DNA of 42,501 bases from Candidatus Aminicenantota bacterium (GCA_029882525.1 JAOUKO010000004.1:1-42501), one strand, 5' to 3'. Shown: positions 23,834-31,635, counted from the stretch's first letter. Made by a program: numbers and translations. The notes: generated from the letters alone by a model not told the origin.

Positions 23834-25393
23834 ATGAAAAAACGAAGAATCGGAATGATCCTATTCCTGACACTCTTCACCGTCACCTTTTCTCTGGCCC
23901 AGCAGGATGAAAAGACTCTTTCCCTTTCTCTTGAGGACTGCATCCTCAAGGCCATGAAGAACAATATCGGGGTAGCGATAGAGATACTGAATCCTGAGCT
24001 GTCCGACATCGGGATCTCTATTGCCCGGGAAAAATTCCTGCCCAGCCTTAATCTCAGCTACAGCAAAAGGGACACCACCAATGCTTCCTTTTCATTTCTC
24101 GAATCCTCTGATGTGGTCTCCACGGTACGAGGCACCTATGCGGCCGAGATCTCACAGCTCATCCCGACAGGAGGCACTTTCTCCGTAACGCTCGATGGGT
24201 ATAGAACCGATACAACCCAGAGATTACAGACGATTAATCCTCGCTATGGCACTACCCTGACTTTTGCCTTCAACCAGCCCCTCCTCAGAAATTTCGGGCT
24301 GAAGCTCACCCGCAGAGAGATCATCATCGCCCGCAACAACCTGGATATCTCCGAAAATCAGCTCAAGCGGGTGCTTCAGCAAACAACCTACGATGTCAAG
24401 GAGGCCTACTGGAACCTGGTCTCCAGTATCGAAAGCCTCAAAGTCAGACAGCAATCGCTGAGATTGGCCCAAGAACTCCTGGAAAAGAACAAGCGGGCTG
24501 TGGAAGTGGGAACTCTGGCTCAGATCGAGATCCTGAGCGCCGAGTCCGCGGTCGCCTCCAGGCAGGCGGATATCCTCCAGGCCCAGGCCACTGTGAAAGA
24601 CAACGAGGACCGGCTGAAGATCATCCTCAACATCACCGCAGAAGGAATTCCTGAAGACATAAACATCGTCCCTGCTGATAAACCGGCCCTCGAAGAGAGG
24701 AAGATCACCCTTGACGAGGCATTACGGACAGCCATGGCCAACAGGCCTGATCTGCAGGGAACACGGCTCGGGATAAAGAACCAGGAAATGAACGTTATCT
24801 TTGCTAAAAACCAGCTTCTTCCTAACCTTAGTTTATCAGCCTCCTACTGGAGCCCGGGATTATCGGGAACGCAGTTTATCTATGACCAGGATCGTCCATT
24901 CGACCCCCCGACCGGGTCCGTTGAATACGGCGCAAGTGATGCCTGGAAAGATACCTTTGGCTTCGCTTACGAAAACTGGAGCGCGGGGATAACCCTGGAT
25001 ATCCCTCTCAACTCCATCTTCTCCCGCGCTAATTTTGCCCAGGCCAAAGTCAACCTGGAGCGGTCCCTGCTGCAGCTGAAAGACACGGAACAGCAGATCT
25101 TTCTTGAGGTCAAGAGCGCGGTGCGGGCAGTCCAGACAAATTACGAGAGAGTCCAGGCTTATATGGCGGCCAGGGAGCTGGCCGAGAGAACTCTCGAAGC
25201 TGAGGAAGAAAAATTCAAGGTCGGTATCTCCACACCCTATTTCGTCCTTCAATACCAGACAGAATTGACCACGGCCCAGACAAATGAGCTGGCAGCCATC
25301 ATCGATTACAACCTCTCTCTCGCCCGATTGCAGAGAGCGATGGGAGTCAATCTGACGGAGAAAAACATCAAATTCACCGATTTTCGTGACTGA
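23834..25393 (+). CDS. tolC: TolC-type outer-membrane efflux channel
   Basis: 519 residues from the ATG at 23834, which follows AAGGAGGAAC; an in-frame upstream ATG at 23798 lacks a ribosome site. The signal peptide is KRRIGMILFLTLFTVTFSLAQ. Two internally similar outer-membrane efflux halves follow: about 35-240 with LTLEDC-like SLEDCILKAMKNN and RNFGLKLTRREIIIARNNLD, and about 290-500 with LDEALRTAMANRPDLQGTRLGIKNQ. Long alpha-hairpins dominate. It completes the MacA-MacB-like tripartite pump. The 197-base gap before it contains no gene and no obvious terminator; it could hold a separate promoter. Confidence 0.92.
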   Translation: MKKRRIGMILFLTLFTVTFSLAQQDEKTLSLSLEDCILKAMKNNIGVAIEILNPELSDIGISIAREKFLPSLNLSYSKRDTTNASFSFLESSDVVSTVRGTYAAEISQLIPTGGTFSVTLDGYRTDTTQRLQTINPRYGTTLTFAFNQPLLRNFGLKLTRREIIIARNNLDISENQLKRVLQQTTYDVKEAYWNLVSSIESLKVRQQSLRLAQELLEKNKRAVEVGTLAQIEILSAESAVASRQADILQAQATVKDNEDRLKIILNITAEGIPEDINIVPADKPALEERKITLDEALRTAMANRPDLQGTRLGIKNQEMNVIFAKNQLLPNLSLSASYWSPGLSGTQFIYDQDRPFDPPTGSVEYGASDAWKDTFGFAYENWSAGITLDIPLNSIFSRANFAQAKVNLERSLLQLKDTEQQIFLEVKSAVRAVQTNYERVQAYMAARELAERTLEAEEEKFKVGISTPYFVLQYQTELTTAQTNELAAIIDYNLSLARLQRAMGVNLTEKNIKFTDFRD

Positions 25394-25415
25394 TAATCTT
25401 CCCAGAAACAAAAGA

Positions 25416-25561
25416 AAGGTGTAATCTGGTACAGCGTCGGTTCCCCTCCATCCTTGCCAGGACCCTCCCACCCTCCACCATGGGCTTCGGATGCAGGGGA
25501 ACCGTCGCCGCACTTCTCAATTTGAGTCAGATGTTTCCATCATCGCAGAAATAAAAATGCT
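25416..25561. repeat. Dispersed palindromic repeat copy B
   Basis: About 146 bases, inverted relative to the copy at 28372-28515 and aligning along nearly all its length with scattered substitutions and small indels. The core is a hairpin of about 20 base pairs with two mismatches: left arm 25434-25453 (starts GCGTCGGTTCC), right arm 25489-25508 (ends GAACCGTCGC), and a 35-base loop with CCACCATGGGC. The flank TTGAGTCAGATGTTTCC is shared too. It lies downstream of the efflux operon and upstream of the hfq promoter. Confidence 0.75.
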
Positions 25562-25580
25562 TACCCTCAAGTGACAGTCC

Positions 25581-25610
25581 TTGAAATTCTGGAATGATAG
25601 TGCTATCATT
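25581..25610 (+). promoter_or_regulatory. hfq-pdxA promoter with an overlapping palindromic operator
   Basis: TTGAAA (25581-25586) and TATCAT (25604-25609) match five of six bases each, with a 17-base spacer. The perfect palindrome AATGATAGTGCTATCATT (25593-25610) covers the -10 and the end of the spacer, where a bound repressor would block polymerase. The start codon lies about 50 bases downstream. Confidence 0.6.
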
Positions 25611-25665
25611 TTCTTTAAAGAACTTCTCGTTTTCTAATCCAGCTTAATTCTTGGAGAAGTAAAAC

Positions 25666-25986
25666 ATGAACAGGAAGCTTATTCGACCAAATTTATCCGA
25701 AATAAAAGAGAAGATGAGCCGCGACTCCGCAAAAAAGAAAAGCCATCCGCCCTATGAGACCTATGCAGAAAACTACTACTACCTAAAACAGATGAACAAA
25801 AAAACTCCTATGGGAGTTGTTCTGGATGACGGAGAAATCGTCGAAGGATATATCGAGTGGTACGATAAAAATTGCTTGAAGCTCAACCGGGATGATGCTC
25901 CCAATTTGCTGATCTACAAGAGCAGTATCAAGTATCTCTACAAACTGGATGACGCCAAAGAAAAAGAGAAAAAAGCGAAAAAATGA
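25666..25986 (+). CDS. hfq: Hfq-like Sm-domain RNA-binding protein with N-terminal extension
   Basis: 106 residues. Residues 46-92 match the Hfq Sm fold: TPMGVVLDDGEIVEGYIEWYD (Sm1) and the Sm2 element LLIYKSSIKYLYK, where canonical Hfq has YKHA. Hfq is a hexameric RNA chaperone that pairs small RNAs with mRNAs. Here an extra 40 residues precede the Sm core (Lys/Ser-rich, then PYETYAENYYYLKQMN) and a short Lys/Glu tail follows. Similar long Hfq proteins occur in Acidobacteriota, to my recollection. TTGGAGAAG precedes the ATG. It overlaps pdxA by ATGA and has its own operator-bearing promoter. Confidence 0.82.
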   Translation: MNRKLIRPNLSEIKEKMSRDSAKKKSHPPYETYAENYYYLKQMNKKTPMGVVLDDGEIVEGYIEWYDKNCLKLNRDDAPNLLIYKSSIKYLYKLDDAKEKEKKAKK

Positions 25987-26975
25987 GCCTTCCCAGGGTC
26001 GGGATTACTCTCGGAGATCCAGGGGGAATCGGACCTGAGACCGTATTAAAGGCGCTTTCACTTAAAAATTCCCTGCCTGAAATTTCCTATGTGCTCTTTG
26101 GCTCCTCTTCAGTGATTGATGAGGAGAAACGTGCTCTCGGTCTGGACATAGAAATTCTCTCTTCAGATGAGGTGAAGGATAGCAGCTCTCCCTCTATTGC
26201 ACTGTTTGAAATCGATTTTCCTCTCCAGACCATAAAAAAAGGATCGCCCTCGAAGAAAAACGGCAAGGCGTCCTTTCTCTTCTTCGAACGAGCCGTCGAG
26301 GAAGCTAAGAAAGGGAACCTGCAAGCCCTGGTCACCGCGCCTGTGTCCAAGCATTCCTGGAATCTTGCCGGTTTGAAGTGGTCCGGACACACAGATTATC
26401 TCAGCCACATATTCCCTCAGGCGATCATGTCATTCTGGTCGGATAAGTTGAAGGTGGCCCTGTTCAGTCATCATCTTCCCTTGAATCGAGCCGTTGAAAA
26501 AATAAATAAGGCAGACCTCCTGAATTTTTTCATCAGCCTTTATCAGACCATAGAAAAAATCCAGCCGGATACATACCGATTCCTTGTCGCAGGATTGAAT
26601 CCCCACGCCGGAGAACAGGGCCTGCTCGGAACAGAGGAAGAGGAGGAAATCATCCCGGCTGTATCGGAGGCCCAGAAAAGGGGGATGAGAATCAACGGCC
26701 CTTTCCCCCCTGATGTCGTTTTCCGGATGGGCCTGAATCAACCGGATAAGATCGTTATCGCCCTCTACCATGACCAAGGTCTTATTCCGTTTAAGCTGGA
26801 ATCATTCGAGAGGGGGGTCAACGTCACACTCGGTCTTCCTTTCATCCGAACTTCCCCTGACCATGGGACAGCCTTCGACATCGCGGGCAAAGGGGTGGCC
26901 AAACCGGATAGCATGGTGGAAGCGATCAAAATGGCCTACGAACTATCGCCAGGACTTCTTGAGTTCAGCCCTTAG
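25983..26975 (+). CDS. pdxA: 4-hydroxythreonine-4-phosphate dehydrogenase
   Basis: 330 residues, normal length. It oxidises 4-phosphohydroxy-L-threonine in the DXP-dependent vitamin B6 route. Family motifs: TLGDPGGIGPETVLKAL at the start, VTAPVSKHSWNLAGLKWSGHTDYLS, LNPHAGEQGLLGTEE (metal-site region) and LYHDQGLIPFK, with a second metal His, then RTSPDHGTAFDIAGKG. The ATG overlaps the hfq stop (ATGA). The last 33 bases overlap the end of smpB, which runs convergently, so no room exists for a terminator. No other pyridoxal gene is nearby. Confidence 0.94.
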   Translation: MSLPRVGITLGDPGGIGPETVLKALSLKNSLPEISYVLFGSSSVIDEEKRALGLDIEILSSDEVKDSSSPSIALFEIDFPLQTIKKGSPSKKNGKASFLFFERAVEEAKKGNLQALVTAPVSKHSWNLAGLKWSGHTDYLSHIFPQAIMSFWSDKLKVALFSHHLPLNRAVEKINKADLLNFFISLYQTIEKIQPDTYRFLVAGLNPHAGEQGLLGTEEEEEIIPAVSEAQKRGMRINGPFPPDVVFRMGLNQPDKIVIALYHDQGLIPFKLESFERGVNVTLGLPFIRTSPDHGTAFDIAGKGVAKPDSMVEAIKMAYELSPGLLEFSP

Positions 26976-27395
26976 CTCCCGATCACGGTCCCTTTCCCGG
27001 ATAGCTTCCCTCTTCTGGTAGGCTCTTTTCCCTTTGGCGAGAGCGACTTCTATCTTTACCTTCCCTTTATCGTTGAAAAAGATTTTTGTCGGGATCAGAG
27101 TCAGTCCTTTCTCTTGGATCTTTCCGGTCAGTCTTTTTATCTCGCGGCGGTGGAGCAGGAGTTTTCTCTCTCTCGTTGGGTCATGATTGAACCAGCTTGC
27201 GGACTCATAAGGGCTGATATGACAGTTGACAAGAAAAGCTTCGCCCCCCTTGATCTCCGCATAACTTTCTTTTAAGCTCAACTTCCCCTGTCTGATGGAT
27301 TTGACCTCAGTCCCTCGCAGGGAGATCCCCGCTTCAAATTTTTCCAGCAATTCGTAGTTGAAGCTCGCTTTCTTGTTCGTGGCAACGATTCTCAT
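26943..27395 (-). CDS. smpB: SsrA-binding protein SmpB
   Basis: 150 residues. It binds tmRNA and brings it to stalled ribosomes for trans-translation. Characteristic stretches: KKASFNYELLEKFEAGISLRG near the start, GTEVKSIRQGKLSLKESYAEI, FLVNCHISPYE, and the basic tail YQKREAIRERDRDRELRAELKK. The frame stays open 28 codons upstream, but that extension is not SmpB-like. The ATG at 27395 has GAGAGG a suitable distance before it. No tmRNA gene was recognised in the window. It lies downstream of carD on the same strand. Confidence 0.95.
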   Translation of the reverse strand: MRIVATNKKASFNYELLEKFEAGISLRGTEVKSIRQGKLSLKESYAEIKGGEAFLVNCHISPYESASWFNHDPTRERKLLLHRREIKRLTGKIQEKGLTLIPTKIFFNDKGKVKIEVALAKGKRAYQKREAIRERDRDRELRAELKKSWR

Positions 27396-27418
27396 CCCAT
27401 GCCTCTCGTTCTGCTCTC

Positions 27419-27436
27419 TTCCGGGACAGCCCGGAA
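27419..27436 (-). repeat. Perfect hairpin in the smpB leader
   Basis: TTCCGGG and CCCGGAA pair perfectly around a 4-base loop, 24 bases before the smpB start. It is not followed by a T-tract, so a translation or RNA-stability role is more likely than termination. Confidence 0.4.
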
Positions 27437-27668
27437 AAGGCTGATACGGCGATATCCACCAGAGTGTTGCCAGCCACAAAAGTCAGCCAGCAGGCGGCCA
27501 ATGTTATTCACCATTTTCATCGCCAGTTTTGCTTTTTAATCTTTCTCTTTGGGGACCATCCAATTTACACAACCCGCTGCCATAAAACATGTTTCTGAAG
27601 AAAAAAAAGGTGCTGAGCAGAAGGGAAGATTCCAAAAAAAGCAGCAGGGAAAAGCACATCCTTGAAAA

Positions 27669-28187
27669 TCAGGAGTCTAGGCGCGAATCCACATCTTTAA
27701 AACAAGTTGATAAAGTTTCCATAACCTTCTGCTCGATCTCATTATTAGAGAGCGAGGACACCTCTGAGATCTCGGAGACGACGAGTTCCTTGACTTTCTC
27801 CATCATTTTCTTCTCGCGAAAAGAGAGAGGCTTGATCAAATTCAGATAAAAGAGGCTTTTCAAGACCATTGCCATATCCAGCATTGTCCCTGACTTGAGA
27901 AGGTTGAGGTGTTCCTTGTATCTGCCCTTCCAGTTCATCGAAACATCCACACCGCCGTTTCTCATGAAATCAAAAATCTTCTTGACAGACCTGTGTGAAA
28001 TAGGCTTTCTGATCCCGATTTCCTCAGTGCCGGTGGAAGGAACTAACACCAGAGTGTTGTTACAGAAGATCCGCAGATGATAAACTCTAGATGTTTCCCC
28101 GAAATAGCTCTCATCCTGAATATTCTCGATTACGCCTAGCCCCTGATTGGGATAAATGACTTTATCACCAATCTTGAAGCAGTCCAT
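27669..28187 (-). CDS. carD: CarD/CdnL-family RNA-polymerase-binding regulator
   Basis: 172 residues. The N-terminal TRCF-like domain (about 1-60) starts FKIGDKVIYPNQGLGVIENI and contains the polymerase-beta-binding region around YHLRIFCNNTLVLVPS. A helical domain follows (about 75-165, including NWKGRYKEHLNLLKSGTMLDMAMVLKSL). CarD/CdnL proteins stabilise open complexes, notably at rRNA promoters. The length and order match the family. The reading frame begins exactly at the family N-terminus and no ribosome site precedes it. A consensus promoter lies so close that the transcript should begin at, or 1-2 bases before, the ATG. Seven- and eight-T tracts lie downstream of its stop, in the gap before smpB. 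Confidence 0.93.
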   Translation of the reverse strand: MDCFKIGDKVIYPNQGLGVIENIQDESYFGETSRVYHLRIFCNNTLVLVPSTGTEEIGIRKPISHRSVKKIFDFMRNGGVDVSMNWKGRYKEHLNLLKSGTMLDMAMVLKSLFYLNLIKPLSFREKKMMEKVKELVVSEISEVSSLSNNEIEQKVMETLSTCFKDVDSRLDS

Positions 28188-28195
28188 GGGAGTTT

Positions 28196-28224
28196 ATTAT
28201 AATCAAACTATTATCTGGAGTCAA
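28196..28224 (-). promoter_or_regulatory. Near-consensus promoter of carD giving a leaderless transcript
   Basis: On the minus strand TTGACT (28219-28224), a 17-base spacer and TATAAT (28196-28201). Only 8 bases separate the -10 from the carD ATG at 28187, so transcription should start at, or 1-2 bases before, the start codon. Confidence 0.8.
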
Positions 28225-28371
28225 ATCAATTTCTATAAGAATCCAGCCGAAATATTAGCTGTCTTTTTCAGCTGATTTTGCTGTCTAAGAAAAGCCTCCT
28301 TTGAACCATAACAAATTCCATGATAAAAAGGCTCAGGTTGGGTGGTGAAAAAGGGATTCATTCACTCTTTT

Positions 28372-28515
28372 TGAAAACATCCTTACTTTTGTGATGAGGG
28401 AAACATCTGACTAATTGAGAAATGCGGCGCCGGATCCCCTCCATCCGGAGCCCATGGTGGTGGGAGGGTCTTGGCGAGGATGGAGGGAGCCGGCGCTGTA
28501 ACATTTTACACCTTC
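28372..28515. repeat. Dispersed palindromic repeat copy C
   Basis: About 144 bases, inverted relative to copy B (25416-25561). The hairpin core pairs 28427-28446 (starting GCGCCGGATCCCC) with 28478-28496 (ending GAGCCGGCGC). The loop holds CCCATGGTGGTGGG. The flank GTGATGAGGGAAACATCTGAC is shared with copy A. The 28225-28628 gap otherwise contains only the rpmH promoter, and no dnaA or recognisable dnaA boxes. Confidence 0.75.
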
Positions 28516-28564
28516 ATAATTAACTGTCACAAAAAATGAGATGCTTCCCTCCTCCTTTTCAAGC

Positions 28565-28593
28565 TTGACAGAAAACAACAGGTTTATTAACAT
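28565..28593 (+). promoter_or_regulatory. rpmH operon promoter
   Basis: A perfect TTGACA (28565-28570) and TAACAT (28588-28593), spaced 17 bases, lie 35 bases before the rpmH ATG. This is the expected position for a strong ribosomal-protein promoter. Confidence 0.75.
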
Positions 28594-28628
28594 ACTTTCT
28601 CTAACACTATAAACACAGAAAGAGAACA

Positions 28629-28763
28629 ATGAAGAGAACTTTCCAGCCTAACAAGAGAAAGAGAAAAAAGAATCATGGCTTCTTAGTGCGCATGCGATCT
28701 AAGGGCGGCCAGCACGTCATCAAGAACCGACGAAAAAAAGGCAGAAAACGAATTGCAGGTTAA
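28629..28763 (+). CDS. rpmH: 50S ribosomal protein L34
   Basis: 44 residues, the standard L34 length. It starts [18 protein letters not shown], continues [20 protein letters not shown] and ends RKRIAG; almost all positions are those of bacterial L34. It is a small basic protein of the large ribosomal subunit. AGAAAGAGAA stands before the ATG. The TAA overlaps the rnpA start as TAATG. rpmH-rnpA is a nearly universal pair in bacteria, usually beside dnaA, which is missing here. Confidence 0.97.
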   Translation: MKRTFQPNKRKRKKNHGFLVRMRSKGGQHVIKNRRKKGRKRIAG

Positions 28764-29119
28764 TGCCTGAAACCTTTAGCCCTCTAGAGAGGATAAGAAA
28801 GAAAAAAGATTTTTTACATCTGTATAAGAAAGGCAAGCGTTACAGAGGCAAATACTTCAATCTCGTTTATCTCTCCAACGCTTCCGATTTTTCCAGAATG
28901 GCAGTCGTCGTCAGTAAAAAAGTCGGTAATGCCGTTAAAAGAAACAAAATCAAAAGATGGGTGAGAACTCTCTATCGAAGGAACAAGCCTTTGCTCGTAA
29001 ATTCTTTTGATATCATCTTCATCGCTAAAAGGGAAATTCTCGAAGCCTCCTGGGCAAAGCTTCAAGATGACTACTTTGCCGCCCTAAAATCTATCGGACA
29101 GAGCAACTCGACACCATGA
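28763..29119 (+). CDS. rnpA: Ribonuclease P protein component
   Basis: 118 residues. It is the protein subunit of the ribozyme that matures the 5' end of tRNAs. The RNR motif region [23 protein letters not shown] and the N-terminal [20 protein letters not shown] are diagnostic. It is very basic throughout, as expected for an RNA-binding subunit. It overlaps rpmH upstream by one base and yidD downstream by ATGA. Confidence 0.95.
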   Translation: MPETFSPLERIRKKKDFLHLYKKGKRYRGKYFNLVYLSNASDFSRMAVVVSKKVGNAVKRNKIKRWVRTLYRRNKPLLVNSFDIIFIAKREILEASWAKLQDDYFAALKSIGQSNSTP

Positions 29120-29325
29120 AAAAAATTGCTCTCTTCCTGATCAGAAGTTACCAGCTCCTCCTTTCCCCTGTGCTTGGTCGTAACTGCCGCTTCTATCCCA
29201 CATGTTCTGACTACACCTACCAAGCCATAAAAAAATACGGATTCTTTAAGGGAATCTTCCTTGGGAGCAAGAGGCTTCTCAAATGTCATCCTTTCCATCC
29301 CGGTGGAGTGGATTTCTTACCTTAA
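29116..29325 (+). CDS. yidD: Membrane protein insertion efficiency factor YidD
   Basis: 69 residues. The family core [20 protein letters not shown] is followed by [29 protein letters not shown] and VDFLP. The three conserved cysteines are present. YidD is a small membrane-peripheral protein that aids YidC-dependent insertion. Its position between rnpA and yidC is the common bacterial order. It starts inside the rnpA stop (ATGA). Confidence 0.95.
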   Translation: MKKIALFLIRSYQLLLSPVLGRNCRFYPTCSDYTYQAIKKYGFFKGIFLGSKRLLKCHPFHPGGVDFLP

Positions 29326-29336
29326 AGAGGAAATAG

Positions 29337-31028
29337 ATGGAAAAAAGAGTTTTAATCGCGATCATTCTCTCCTTTCTTGTCTTGGTGCTCTATCAGATCA
29401 TCTTTATCAAGAAAAAACCCGTCCCCGAAATCCCTGCTGAGGGCATCGAAAAAATCGAGAAAAAAACAGAGCCGAAACCTTACCCGCTTGAGCCTCCGCC
29501 GACCTCTGGAGTCGCTACAGAGAAAAAGCAGGCTGATGAAGAGACGGCGGTCCAACCCATTTCAGCCCAGAACGAAGAACAGATCCTGGTCGATACTTCT
29601 CTGTATCAAGCCGTCTGGAGCAATAGAGGCGGAGTTTTGCAGAGCTGGAAGCTGAAAAAACACACGGACGAAAACAAAGAAGGCCTGGAGCTCATCTCCC
29701 GTCTTGCCCCGGATATCGAACTCTATCCTTTCACCTTGAGGACGGACGACCCAGTATTCGACAGCCAGATCAACAGCGCTCTCTACCAGCCCTCCAGCCT
29801 CAACCTCCAACTGGAAGGAGGTCGGACCGGAGAGCTCCGCCTTCAATTCTCCGATGCGCAGGGAAATCGAGTCGAAAAGATCCTGACTTTTCAGGATGGA
29901 AAATACGACTTTGATGTAGAGATAAACGTCTGGAAGCGCGGACAAAAAATCGAGCCCAGCCTCATCTGGGGACCTGGATTCGGCAACCCCTCTCCGGCTG
30001 AGCTGAAGAAGAGATTAGGCGGAGGGGGGAGCAACATCTTCATCTATCCTTCCCGAAAAGATTCCCGTCTGAGTGAGCAGAAATACCAGCTGGCAAAAAA
30101 ATGGCAGGATCTGGTCAGTCAAAACAAGAACGTCTTCTTCTTTGTCCAGTGGGCGGCCTATGAAAACAACTACTTCGCCACTCTCTTCCTCACCCCCAGC
30201 CAGCAAGCCAGCGCGACCTTTTTGAGGGAAGGGCCTGAGGAAAATCCCTATTTTCTCCTCGCCGTCAGCCTCCCCCAGACAGTCTTCATCGGACCAAAGG
30301 AATTCGACACCCTGGTCGAGTTTGGCCATGATGCGAAAAAACTGATCAGGTTCGGGATGTTCGGGTTCATCTCTGAAATCCTTCTCAAAACCAGTAAATT
30401 CTTCTACGGAGTTGTCCCCAACTGGGGTCTGGCTATCATCCTCATCACCTTCATCATCAAAGTCCTCTTCTTTCCCCTGACCTACAGCAGCATGCGCTCC
30501 ATGGCCAAAATGCAGGAGCTCCAGCCCAAAATCAAGGCCATCCGGGCCCGGTACAAAAAGGCCAAGACCGACATCGCCCAGCGCCGCAAGATGAATGAAG
30601 AAATCATGAAGATGTACCGGGAACAAGGCGTCAACCCGGCTGGAGGCTGCTTGCCCATGCTCATTCAGATCCCCGTGTTCTGGGGATTTTTCAGGCTTTT
30701 AATGGTGGCCATTGAGTTCAGGCACAGCCCCTTTATTTTCTGGATCAAAGACCTGTCCGCCAAAGATCCCTTCTACGTGACACCCATCCTGATGGGAATC
30801 ACCCAGTACATCAGCCAAAAAATGACGCCCACCTCGGCTGACCCGGCCCAAGCAAGGATGATGCTTCTCATGCCCGTTGTTTTCACCTTTTTATTCATAA
30901 GCTTCCCCAGCGGCCTTGTCCTCTACTGGCTGACAAATAACGTCCTTCAGATCGGCCAGCAGTACATCATGAACCGCTTGAGGCAAAAGCAAAAGAGAGA
31001 ATCTCATGGAAAAAGAAGAAAAAAATAA
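29337..31028 (+). CDS. yidC: Membrane protein insertase YidC
   Basis: 563 residues, the long Gram-negative form. An N-terminal helix (VLIAIILSFLVLVLYQIIFI) precedes a charged linker and the large periplasmic P1 domain (about 85-340). The C-terminal 60KD-IMP domain has VPNWGLAIILITFIIKVLFF, then YSSMRSMAKMQELQPKIKAIR, YREQGVNPAGGCLPMLIQIP, MLLMPVVFTFLFISFPSGLVLYW and an NNVLQIGQQYIM end. It inserts and folds inner-membrane proteins with or without SecYEG. P1 is a mark of diderm bacteria. The basic C-terminal tail is typical. AAGAGGAAATAG precedes the ATG. Confidence 0.96.
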   Translation: MEKRVLIAIILSFLVLVLYQIIFIKKKPVPEIPAEGIEKIEKKTEPKPYPLEPPPTSGVATEKKQADEETAVQPISAQNEEQILVDTSLYQAVWSNRGGVLQSWKLKKHTDENKEGLELISRLAPDIELYPFTLRTDDPVFDSQINSALYQPSSLNLQLEGGRTGELRLQFSDAQGNRVEKILTFQDGKYDFDVEINVWKRGQKIEPSLIWGPGFGNPSPAELKKRLGGGGSNIFIYPSRKDSRLSEQKYQLAKKWQDLVSQNKNVFFFVQWAAYENNYFATLFLTPSQQASATFLREGPEENPYFLLAVSLPQTVFIGPKEFDTLVEFGHDAKKLIRFGMFGFISEILLKTSKFFYGVVPNWGLAIILITFIIKVLFFPLTYSSMRSMAKMQELQPKIKAIRARYKKAKTDIAQRRKMNEEIMKMYREQGVNPAGGCLPMLIQIPVFWGFFRLLMVAIEFRHSPFIFWIKDLSAKDPFYVTPILMGITQYISQKMTPTSADPAQARMMLLMPVVFTFLFISFPSGLVLYWLTNNVLQIGQQYIMNRLRQKQKRESHGKRRKK

Positions 31029-31635
31029 CCAAGAGCAAGAATTCAAGGGGAAAAACCTGGAAGATGTCATAAGCCAAGCCGAGCATGTGCTCAAGCTGCC
31101 CCGCAGCAAATTCAATTATGAAATCGTTACCGAAAAAACCAAGCTCTTCGGCATAAAGGGGAAAGAGATTGTCATCCGAACCTGGCCGAAAAAAGAGCCG
31201 GAAGATGACCGGATCTCTCAATTCCTCAACAAGGTTCTCTCGCTTTTTCCCCTGGACATCAAGTACCAGATCAAAAGGAAAAACGACATAATTTACCTCA
31301 TTTTTGATGGAGCTGACAATAATTTCCTCTTGCGGAAAGACGGAGCCCTGCTCATGGCTTTCCAGCATATCCTGAATAAGATCTCTTCCGAAAAAGTCCA
31401 GGCGGACTGCGAGTTCTACCGAAAAAGAAAAGAAAGGCGGATCAGGGAGTACGTGCAGCAGGTCGCAAACCATGTCCACGAGACAGGCAAGGATGAGATC
31501 CTGGACATGATGAATCCCTACGAAAGGCGAATCGTCCATATCGCCGTGAACCAGATCCCCGGGCTTACCACTGAAAGTATTGGCGAGGGATTTTTAAAGC
31601 GGGTCAAGATACTCCCTGCAAAGAACCAGGCTTAA
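31006..31635 (+). CDS. jag: Jag/KhpB RNA-binding protein (KH plus R3H)
   Basis: 209 residues. The Jag-N segment (about 12-60, LEDVISQAEHVLKLPRSKFN then LFGIKGKEIVIR) is followed by a KH-type domain with the degenerate loop GADNNFLLRKDGALLMAFQ. The R3H domain lies near the end (REYVQQVANHVHETGKDEILDMMNPYERRIVH). Members bind RNA and influence cell elongation in Gram-positive bacteria; in diderms they usually just neighbour yidC. Its start overlaps the yidC end by 23 bases. A 141-base gap follows before mnmE. Confidence 0.9.
   Translation: MEKEEKNNQEQEFKGKNLEDVISQAEHVLKLPRSKFNYEIVTEKTKLFGIKGKEIVIRTWPKKEPEDDRISQFLNKVLSLFPLDIKYQIKRKNDIIYLIFDGADNNFLLRKDGALLMAFQHILNKISSEKVQADCEFYRKRKERRIREYVQQVANHVHETGKDEILDMMNPYERRIVHIAVNQIPGLTTESIGEGFLKRVKILPAKNQA

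Noticed and set aside
27480-27668. tmRNA gene next to smpB
   Set aside because: No tRNA-like ends, tag reading frame or sufficient length is visible in this gap.
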